Part shown: piece after piece, positions 42,222-49,927 of the stretch
How positions within the stretch are numbered: position 1 is the stretch's first letter
Layout: every line of letters begins with the position of its first letter
Source of the DNA: Trichomonas vaginalis G3
Taxonomy: Eukaryota; Parabasalia; Trichomonadida; Trichomonadidae
Assembly: GCF_026262505.1 (NCBI RefSeq)
Contig: NC_067206.1
Span: 26,489,896 to 26,553,895 of the forward strand
Length of the DNA: 64,000 nt
Reading direction: 5' to 3'
Notes under the pieces: model-generated
What the model was told of the DNA's origin: nothing
The model's database searches: none
What the model saw: the letters and a program-made list of their open reading frames with translations, nothing else
Program-made: the position numbers and the translations under genes

Positions 42222-43953
42222 ATGAATTCCTTTGGAAAATATGCAGGGGCCCAGCATAGAACTCCAGAATACTTTTATACTGCTGGAATCCACTTAGATA
42301 TTTCCCGGAGAAACAGCCAAAATCAGGAAAAATTTGTTAATGAAATAGAATATTCATATTCTGCACCACCTCTTGAAAATTTCAAAGATATTGAATATAT
42401 ATGTGGCTCTTTCGAAAAGCTCATGAATTCTTACACTGAAAATTTACCAAAGCAAATCAGAGTAATTTTATATGGGGCATGGATAGATCCAAACTTTGTA
42501 AATGCTCGAAACAATAAACTCATAAATCTTCATCATTTTACCGAAATTGAATTTGCATTAATTGTTGAAGTTGCCAAAATCCTTAACGATAAAATTCCTG
42601 ACACAGTAGCTGTCCTTCTGCTTATGATTATGGGAAGAGAAGACAAACCGACTGTAGTGCCAAAAATTTGGCCAGAGCACGTTAAAAGGATGAAACCATT
42701 GGAAGAGGAAATTGTGAGTGACTGTGGACCATATAATGTTACATCTAAAATTTTATTAAATTTACTCGAATCTTTAAATCCAAATCGATCTTTAGTAATG
42801 TATCGGAAATTTGAATTCAAAAAAGGATGACAACGATGAATTCATATGTAATGAAACTAATCCAGAGAAAAAATTTATTAATTCCACAGAACTTTTCAAA
42901 ATTTTAAATATTAAACGAGAAGTTCCAAATTCTCCGCTTAGTTTTCATAACACTGTAGATCGAGAAATATATTTATTTCATTACAACTACAACAAATGCA
43001 ATTGGTTCATAGTTCGATCTAAAAATTTTTGTATGGCTTGGGGAGATGATGCTTCTCTTGGATGTAATATGAGACATGGACCAGTGCCGTGGGTGAACAT
43101 CGTTAATGATAAAATTCCTCCAACACTTCCCATTCCAAAAGAAAAATTCCCTGCAGTTAAATGGAAACCTGATGCTACTCATGCGTTTGAATATCATTGT
43201 GAATTTTGTCCGAAAAACTATCCAAATGATTACCAAAACAATTTTATTAAGGAGCTACAAACTGAATATGATGATGTTGAAATGAATATTTCTATTTGGG
43301 ATGGCACAGAATTTAAAAAACTCAAGAGAAAGCATAGAGGCAAGCCAAGAGTATTGAATAACATTCTTTTTGTATGGCCAGATAAAAATGGTAATGTTCC
43401 TCTTGCAAATCTATTAAATTCAGGAATAGACAACATTGGAGAGTCTCTTTGTATTGTAGAATGTACTGATCAAACATGCCCTGACCCGAATTGCCCTTAT
43501 AAAATTACCAAAAATCTTGTTAGTCCAAAAGTATCACTAGCATTTTTCCCTGATAAAGAATGGAGCGTGATTGCTGAAGAATTCATTAAATCAGATAAGT
43601 TACTTTTCCTTTATCAAGGTGATACTTTTAATGAAGACAACAAGAGCTATGATGATAATTATACTTTTCAATACTATATTGGAAACTCTAATCCAGTTAG
43701 CATAGATGCATCAAGAACTTGTAATGCGTCAAGATTTATTAACCATGCATGCTATGATGAAATACAAAGATTCCCTCAACCTAATTGTACTGCTTTTAAT
43801 ATAACATCAGCAACATATGATTTCAGAATTGCAATCTTCTCGGCAAGGGATATTTATCCTGGAGAAGAATTAACATTAAATTATAAAAATGTCATGAAAG
43901 ATAAAATATGCAGTTGCAACAGATGTAAACAACAAAGGAATAAAAATGTTTAA
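42222..43953 (+). pseudogene. SET-domain protein interrupted by a single frameshift
   Basis: The first frame (42222-42830) encodes 202 residues with no known domain and ends FEFKKG-stop. The second frame (open from 42811, no ATG) continues with DDNDEFICNETNPEKK and carries a SET domain near the C-terminus: SRTCNASRFINHACYD, then PNCTAF, RIAIFSARDIYPGEELTLNYKN and a post-SET CSCNRCKQQ. The NHAC and GEELTLNY motifs are those of lysine methyltransferases. The join needs a +1 shift at CAAAAAAGGATGAC, where the first frame meets TGA. Both halves look like selected coding sequence. Explanations are a recent inactivating indel in the A6 run, a sequence error or +1 frameshifting. If functional, the product would be a roughly 575-residue chromatin or protein methyltransferase. 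Confidence 0.8.
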
Positions 43954-43959
43954 TTTTGT

Positions 43960-44788
43960 AGTTAATTTGTTTTTTGTATAAAATTAAATGTTTATTGGTT
44001 TAATTTATATCATCATTTCCATTTGTGGTCTCATTCCTCTTCCGAATTGGCCGAAAGATGGACCATTCATGTTGGCGAAACCACGGAACCCTCCGCAGAA
44101 GTTATGACAAAAGTCATCTCGGAATCCATCGCGGAAGTCATCTCTAGAGAAATCTCTTGAATCATCTCTCATGAACCTTCTTGCATCGCCTGGCAAGCCA
44201 TTGTCGAATCCATTGCAGAATCCATTACAGAATCCATTGCCGAAGCCTCTGCGTGAATCCATTCCCATGCAGCGTGGAAAGTCTCCTCTGATGTCGCCGC
44301 GTGAGTCGCGTGCCATTCCACGCATCGCATCACCTCTATTAAAGTCTCTCATGTTGCCGCAGAATTCACCACAAAACTCTCCACGGAATCCGCCGCGGAA
44401 ATCTGGACGAGAGAACTCTTGTTGAAACTGGAAAGGTCCTTGGAATGGGCATCCATTCGGGAATCGCTGTGGGAAGCCGAACTTTCCTGTACCGGATTGA
44501 TTTTGCTCACTATTCTGATGTGACTCATTGTTTTTCTGCTGCTCTTGTTCCTCGCGTTGCTCACTCGTTTCATTGTTACTATTCTTGTTATTGCAGCTGT
44601 TATCCTTGCATGATGCTTCATTCTCTTGCATCTGCTGTGTGTTTGCATCTTGTGCTGACATCTTTATGAAAAATGAAATGACTTTCATCGGTCACTTTCT
44701 CATAATTTTTTTTCAAAAGAAAAATTCTTATCAAAAAATTTTAAAAATTCTGAAGATTTTTCCCAATCAAATTATCGGAAAGCAGTAA
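43960..44788. repeat. Left arm of an 829-bp inverted duplication
   Basis: This arm is the reverse complement of 45250-46078 with no difference noticed over 829 bp; paired positions sum to 90038. It begins seven bases after the SET gene stop codon and contains one whole gene copy with promoter and 3' flank. Similarity stops sharply at both ends (first mismatch 44789/45249). Confidence 0.95.
44005..44661 (-). CDS. Gly/Arg/Phe/Asp-rich low-complexity protein, copy 1
   Basis: This is 218 residues from the ATG at 44661 (MSAQDANTQQ). The N-terminal third is Gln/Asn/Glu-rich (EQREEQEQQKNNESHQNSEQ). The rest is an irregular array of FRGGF, DFRDGFRDD, NGFCNGF and RGD-like units with many Cys (GEFCGEFCG). 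It resembles RGG/FG-type disordered proteins that bind RNA or phase-separate, but has unusual regular Cys and Asp; no family is recognised. TCATTT Initiators lie within 20 bases upstream (44671-44681), so the ATG nine codons further up (44688) is less likely. The stop is followed as TAAATT, matching the trichomonad UAAA poly(A) signal overlapping the stop codon. It is identical to the copy at 45377-46033. Confidence 0.8.
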   Translation of the reverse strand: MSAQDANTQQMQENEASCKDNSCNNKNSNNETSEQREEQEQQKNNESHQNSEQNQSGTGKFGFPQRFPNGCPFQGPFQFQQEFSRPDFRGGFRGEFCGEFCGNMRDFNRGDAMRGMARDSRGDIRGDFPRCMGMDSRRGFGNGFCNGFCNGFDNGLPGDARRFMRDDSRDFSRDDFRDGFRDDFCHNFCGGFRGFANMNGPSFGQFGRGMRPQMEMMI

Positions 44789-45249
44789 TGGTAAAATATT
44801 ATGCTTTTTAAAGACAAATATATAACAAATAAAGATATATTTTTGTATTTCATCAACGTTAGCGTAAAAACAAATTCAATATCGTTTATGATCATTGAAA
44901 AAAAAATTGAATACTTTCTTTCCCAAATACGAACAACTCCCAAAATAGATACATTGGCAATATCATAATATAGATAAAGATATTAAAATATTATAATTTA
45001 AGACGACTCTAGTAATTAAAAAAAAGAAAGAAATCATTTGAATTCATAATTTTTTTTCTGAAATTCTCTTGAATTCTAATAATTAAATCTGATTGCATTT
45101 CTTTGAACATTGTATTGCTGTTATGATTATATCAAATATTATAAAATTATTCGAAAAATTATTTTGTTTTTTCGAATATTTAAGAAATATAGTTTTACCG
45201 ATTTGTAACATGTAATGAATATATTTTACTTATTCATTATTTAGTACCG
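44789..45249. other. Unique spacer between the inverted arms
   Basis: This 461-bp AT-rich segment separates two divergently transcribed identical genes and is not itself inverted. I see no gene; it would hold any shared upstream regulatory DNA. Confidence 0.6.
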
Positions 45250-45339
45250 TTACTGCTTTCCGATAATTTGATTGGGAAAAATCTTCAGAATTTTTAAAAT
45301 TTTTTGATAAGAATTTTTCTTTTGAAAAAAAATTATGAG

Positions 45340-45347
45340 AAAGTGAC
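45340..45347 (+). promoter_or_regulatory. AAAGTGAC box with downstream Initiators (copy 2 promoter)
   Basis: ATGAGAAAGTGACCGATG is followed by two overlapping TCATTT Initiators before the ATG at 45377. The mirror site for copy 1 is at 44691-44698. This is the one promoter in the window where the AAAGTGAC box and a standard Initiator occur together. Confidence 0.5.
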
Positions 45348-45376
45348 CGATGAAAGTCATTTCATTTTTCATAAAG

Positions 45377-46033
45377 ATGTCAGCACAAGATGCAAACACA
45401 CAGCAGATGCAAGAGAATGAAGCATCATGCAAGGATAACAGCTGCAATAACAAGAATAGTAACAATGAAACGAGTGAGCAACGCGAGGAACAAGAGCAGC
45501 AGAAAAACAATGAGTCACATCAGAATAGTGAGCAAAATCAATCCGGTACAGGAAAGTTCGGCTTCCCACAGCGATTCCCGAATGGATGCCCATTCCAAGG
45601 ACCTTTCCAGTTTCAACAAGAGTTCTCTCGTCCAGATTTCCGCGGCGGATTCCGTGGAGAGTTTTGTGGTGAATTCTGCGGCAACATGAGAGACTTTAAT
45701 AGAGGTGATGCGATGCGTGGAATGGCACGCGACTCACGCGGCGACATCAGAGGAGACTTTCCACGCTGCATGGGAATGGATTCACGCAGAGGCTTCGGCA
45801 ATGGATTCTGTAATGGATTCTGCAATGGATTCGACAATGGCTTGCCAGGCGATGCAAGAAGGTTCATGAGAGATGATTCAAGAGATTTCTCTAGAGATGA
45901 CTTCCGCGATGGATTCCGAGATGACTTTTGTCATAACTTCTGCGGAGGGTTCCGTGGTTTCGCCAACATGAATGGTCCATCTTTCGGCCAATTCGGAAGA
46001 GGAATGAGACCACAAATGGAAATGATGATATAA
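45377..46033 (+). CDS. Gly/Arg/Phe/Asp-rich low-complexity protein, copy 2
   Basis: The translation is identical to copy 1 (218 residues, MSAQDANTQQ to RPQMEMMI), and the promoter and 3' flank are also identical. Two identical copies transcribed away from each other imply a very recent duplication or ongoing gene conversion between the arms. Function is unknown. Confidence 0.8.
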   Translation: MSAQDANTQQMQENEASCKDNSCNNKNSNNETSEQREEQEQQKNNESHQNSEQNQSGTGKFGFPQRFPNGCPFQGPFQFQQEFSRPDFRGGFRGEFCGEFCGNMRDFNRGDAMRGMARDSRGDIRGDFPRCMGMDSRRGFGNGFCNGFCNGFDNGLPGDARRFMRDDSRDFSRDDFRDGFRDDFCHNFCGGFRGFANMNGPSFGQFGRGMRPQMEMMI

Positions 46034-46189
46034 ATTAAACCAATAAACATTTAATTTTATACAAAAAACAAATTAACTTTTCTTCATTTGCTTTCTTACT
46101 TACTCGTAGATTAAATCCATGGAGAAATAATTTAAAGAGTATTCTGTATGATAATATTTAACTATGCAATTTTTTGATTTAATAATTTT

Positions 46190-47230
46190 ATGAAAATTTG
46201 TAAAACAAGCTCAGATTTGATTATATTTGTTTCTATTACTTCTATGTCCAATGGGCGTATTATTAATTTTTTGGATGTCTTCAAATCATTGTTATCCCAT
46301 AAGTCTTGGGATGATGAATTTGATAAATCCATACAACCTGCAGTATGGAATGGCCAGAAGTTTGTCAATGGTTCCAACTACTATGTTTACAAATCCATAT
46401 TTTCTGATACAAAGGGTGGTATTCGACTTGCATCAAGTTCTCAGGTAAATTCATTCTTGTATGTGGAAGAATGCTTTTTTAACAATATCTATTATTTAAC
46501 TGAGAATGGAGGGGCAATTCATTTTTTAAATGGATATGGTGTAGCTCTCAAGAAATTATGCGGATATAATTGTTCATGTGGATCAAATTGGGGACAATTC
46601 TGTATGTGTGATACTCAAAATAGCCAAAGCTGCAAAAATATTATATATTTTTCTTCTGTTTTATGCTCAAATGGAATACATGGAAGTGCCACAACTGCAA
46701 ATTATCATGGAGATATTAAAATCACTCATAATAACCATTCAAAAAACTTTGTCTCAAATCGTTGTGGATTTCGAATTGAATTTGCGAATACAAAAGCTTT
46801 TGCATCATTTACTAATGTTTAAAATAATACAGGTGATGAATTTTACTGCGTAGTTTTTTCTGCTTCAACAGGTTTCTTTTGTTATAGTAATGTAGTTAAA
46901 AATTCTAATAATGGCGATATAATTGGTTCATATCGTACAAGCACTTTAACGGTTGAAATGTGTTATATTAATCAAAACAATGCAGGCAGTGGATATATAC
47001 TAAATAAACATGTAGATTCTATATTTTATGTCAGAAATTGTTATGTACAGAAAGAGGGAACTTCGGGAAGCTATGATGAACTTAAAACATCAGATGTTTC
47101 AATAATTATGATAATGGCTTTAGAATCTTATGTATGTGAGGTATCGCATATAATTTGCCCATCAATACCACACATGCTATTTCCTTGCATTAGTGCATTA
47201 CTAACAAATTCATTGATTTATCTAAATTAA
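46190..47230 (+). pseudogene. Pmp-like right-handed beta-helix surface protein with an in-frame TAA
   Basis: The translation resembles the Pmp-like beta-helix proteins of trichomonads: short repeated strands with GGAIHFLN, conserved Cys clusters (CGYNCSCGSNWGQFCMC), many Asn/Ser turns and a C-terminal TSDVSIIMIMALESY hydrophobic stretch like those of the copies at 57041 and 58790. The frame is interrupted once, by TAA at 46820-46822 (FTNV-stop-NNTGDEFYC), and otherwise runs on without shift to 47230. No Initiator precedes the ATG at 46190. It is best read as a recently inactivated or already truncated family member. Confidence 0.75.
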
Positions 47231-47322
47231 ATTCTTATTGAAGTGTAAAAAATCTTTCTGATTATGTTTATTAATATGTTTTTTAGTTCTGTTTTCTGAT
47301 GAGAATTCCGACAAAAATCAGG

Positions 47323-47330
47323 AAAGTGAC
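47323..47330 (+). promoter_or_regulatory. AAAGTGAC box before RtcB
   Basis: GGAAAGTGACAGATTTTAGA lies before the RtcB ATG, with the box ending 17 bases upstream. No TCAY(T/A) Initiator is seen in the usual position. Confidence 0.5.
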
Positions 47331-47347
47331 AGATTTTAGATTTTTTT

Positions 47348-48844
47348 ATGTCTCAGAAGTATGATTTAAGTCTCATTAAAGAAGTAGCTCCAAATACGTA
47401 TGAAATTCCAATTGGATTTGTTCCAAATATGAAAGTCCCTGGACGTTTCTTTGCCTCTCCAGAGATTTTTCAACTTGCAATAAAAGAAGTTGAAGAATGG
47501 AACGAAAACCAAAAATCTGGACTTCCTTCTATCTTACAAGTTGCCCACGTTTCAACATTACCAGGAATTGCGAAGTATTCTTTAGCCATGCCAGATATGC
47601 ACAGTGGATACGGATTTTCAATAGGTGGTGTAGCTGCTTTTGACTTATCCGATCTTGAATCAATTGTTTCTCCTGGTGGAGTAGGCTACGATATTAACTG
47701 TGGAGTAAGATGTCTCGTTACTAACCTAAGTTACACCGATATCGAGCCAAAAATCGATGAATTGGTTGACGAAATCTACAAGAATGTTCCTTGTGGTGTT
47801 TGCGGAAAGAAACAAGACTTTATTAAAATGTCTGATCTTAATCACATTCTTGTTAAAGGTGCAAAGTGGGCTGTCGAGAACTTTTACGGTGTACAAGAAG
47901 ATCTCGATAATTGTGAAGAAAATGGATGCATGCCTGGAGCAGATCTCAAATTAATTTCCCAAAAAGTCAAAGGATCCGGAATAAATCAACTCGGAACACT
48001 TGGATCAGGAAATCATTACGTTGAAATACAAAGAATTCAAGAAATTTACGATGAAAGTGCCGCTCAAATCTTAAATCTCAAGAAAGACCAAATTGTCATC
48101 ATGATACATTGCGGAAGTCGCAATATTGGTAAGAGACTTGCCACAGAATACATAAATCAAATGATAGAAGAGAACCCAGACGAAGTTGCAAAATTACCCG
48201 ACTCCCAGCTCGTTTCTTCAGCTGCAAGTAGCAAGACTGGAGCTGCCTACATCTCAGCGATGGCCTGCGCTGCTAATTTCGCTTGGTGCAACAGACAAAT
48301 TATTACTCATTTTGTTAGAGAGTCATTTAAGAAAGTTCTTGGCAGAAATGATCTTAAAGTCGACCTATTATACGATGTTGCCCATAATATTGCCAAAATA
48401 GAGAAGCACATCGTTGATGGAGTCGAAAAAGAATTTATTGTACATAGAAAAGGCGCCACACGCTCATTTGGACCAAACAGACCTGAAATACCATCAAAAT
48501 ACAGACCGATTGGCCAGCCAGTACTAATTGGAGGCTCAATGGGAACTGCATCTTATATTCTTCTAGGAACCGACGGCGCCATGGAGAAAACCTTTGGCTC
48601 CACATGCCACGGAGCAGGAAGAACTCTCTCAAGATCGAAAGCAAGTAGAGATATAACTGAAGAACACGTAAAAGAAGAATTAGAAGAAAAAGGAGTAAAA
48701 TACAGGGCAGCAGGTAATAAAACATTGCTTGAGGAAGCCCCAGAAGTGTATAAAGATATCGACGAAGTCATAGATATTTGCGAAACAACTGGAATTTCCA
48801 AGAAAGTTGCAAGGACTGTTCCTCTTGGCGTAATTAAAGGTTAA
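47348..48844 (+). CDS. RTCB: tRNA-splicing ligase RtcB (HSPC117)
   Basis: The 498-residue protein matches the length of the eukaryotic RtcB family (about 505). All metal- and guanylate-binding motifs are present: GGVGYDINCGVR (Cys at about 118), LGSGNHYVE, IHCGSRNIG, DVAHNIAKIE, GGSMGTASYIL and STCHGAGR with the His that accepts GMP. RtcB joins 2',3'-cyclic-phosphate or 3'-phosphate RNA ends to 5'-OH ends using GTP and Mn2+, acting in tRNA splicing and RNA repair. It acts in nucleus and cytosol. Codon use is that of a well-expressed gene. The stop is TAAATA, matching the UAAA poly(A) signal. Confidence 0.97.
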   Translation: MSQKYDLSLIKEVAPNTYEIPIGFVPNMKVPGRFFASPEIFQLAIKEVEEWNENQKSGLPSILQVAHVSTLPGIAKYSLAMPDMHSGYGFSIGGVAAFDLSDLESIVSPGGVGYDINCGVRCLVTNLSYTDIEPKIDELVDEIYKNVPCGVCGKKQDFIKMSDLNHILVKGAKWAVENFYGVQEDLDNCEENGCMPGADLKLISQKVKGSGINQLGTLGSGNHYVEIQRIQEIYDESAAQILNLKKDQIVIMIHCGSRNIGKRLATEYINQMIEENPDEVAKLPDSQLVSSAASSKTGAAYISAMACAANFAWCNRQIITHFVRESFKKVLGRNDLKVDLLYDVAHNIAKIEKHIVDGVEKEFIVHRKGATRSFGPNRPEIPSKYRPIGQPVLIGGSMGTASYILLGTDGAMEKTFGSTCHGAGRTLSRSKASRDITEEHVKEELEEKGVKYRAAGNKTLLEEAPEVYKDIDEVIDICETTGISKKVARTVPLGVIKG

Positions 48845-49090
48845 ATAGTATATTATAGATTGTTATTGGTAAATTAACTAGTTTTTCTCCTTAATTTTAA
48901 AAAATAATTTTCCATTTTTCCAATTCATGAAACCTGAATCTAAAAAATACTACCTACAACCATAAGACATATCTAAATTATCATGATTTTAATATTTATC
49001 AATTGAATATTTTGAATATAAAAATATCTCTAAATTCTAAAACTATCTTTAGATTAATTATGCATTAATTCCTTTATATCTGTATATTCT

Positions 49091-49095
49091 TCATA
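49091..49095 (+). promoter_or_regulatory. Initiator (Inr) of the hydrolase gene
   Basis: TTCTTCATAAAAATAGG contains TCATA, fitting TCAY(T/A), 33 bases from +1 A to the CTG at 49126. Confidence 0.4.
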
Positions 49096-49125
49096 AAAAT
49101 AGGACTGATTATTATTTTTTTGAGA

Positions 49126-49710
49126 CTGAGTGGAGTGATTGCTTACTTTATTCATGGCTGGTCTGGATGGGGAGATAATTTATTTTTCCCAGAAGTCAGA
49201 AAGCACCTTGAAATTCTCGGAGCTAAGGCTTTTTCCCCTGATTTGCCTAATCCCAAAAAGCCAACTTATCCAGAATGGAGTGAAGCTTTCTCAAAACTGA
49301 TTAAGGAAACATGGAATGGAGAAAGAATCATTTTCTGCACTCATTCAATGGGTGGTTATTTTATTCTTAGATTTATTTCATATCATATCAATGAAGATTG
49401 GGTAAAATCAATTCATGGTTTATGTCTTGTTGGTCCAAGTTCGATTAAAAGGCCTGAATATATGCCAATGTATGATGAAGATCTTCAACTTGAAAAAGTA
49501 GCCGAACTTCCAATTCAAGTCCATGTTCTTTATAGCTTAGATGATCCTAGAATTGTAATGGCTCACATCGATCTTCTTCGTAATAACTTAGGAAAGATGT
49601 CTGGTTTTCATTACCATGAGATGAATGGATTCAAGCACTTTCAAGTGAAGGATGTTCCAGAAGCCACAAGAGTATGTGAGGATATGGCAAAAGAAGTACT
49701 TTCTTTATAA
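49126..49710 (+). CDS. RBBP9/YdeN-type serine hydrolase, natural start reads CTG
   Basis: The alpha/beta hydrolase has the family's N-terminal strand and HG motif (VIAYFIHGWSGWGDN), the LPNPKKPTYPEW segment, nucleophile elbow THSMGGYF, Asp in YSLDDPRIV and His in GFKHFQ, completing a Ser-Asp-His triad. Length (about 195) is normal. However, no in-frame ATG precedes the domain: the first in-frame Met is at the catalytic elbow, and upstream stop codons close the frame. The codon at 49126 is CTG in the context CTGAGTGGAGTG, where ATG would give MSGVIAYFIHG, a typical start. An Initiator (TCATA) at 49091-49095 remains. Either the start has mutated or CTG initiates. Confidence 0.82.
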   Translation: MSGVIAYFIHGWSGWGDNLFFPEVRKHLEILGAKAFSPDLPNPKKPTYPEWSEAFSKLIKETWNGERIIFCTHSMGGYFILRFISYHINEDWVKSIHGLCLVGPSSIKRPEYMPMYDEDLQLEKVAELPIQVHVLYSLDDPRIVMAHIDLLRNNLGKMSGFHYHEMNGFKHFQVKDVPEATRVCEDMAKEVLSL

Positions 49711-49927
49711 ATTTTGTAATATTATGTTTTTGCTTTCAAATACCTAATAAATTATACTACTATATAATGGCTAGATGAAATTGTTTCATTTTTATCCAAA
49801 TCTATAAAAAATAATTATTATTATTTTTTATTGAACTCAAGAAATAGACTTATGCAGCCCAAAATCAATTTTATAATTCATAATATAACAATTAAAATAT
49901 TTATTTCTAACAAAATTAATATAAGTT

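Larger units (their letters stand above)
45250..46078. repeat. Right arm of the 829-bp inverted duplication
   Basis: Reverse complement of 43960-44788. It ends inside AAATTAACT at 46078, after which the flanks differ completely. Confidence 0.95.

Noticed and set aside
42222-43953. Joining the two SET halves by an intron
   Set aside because: No GTATGT or ACTAACACACAG motif is present and the frames overlap by about 20 bases, so no intron fits.
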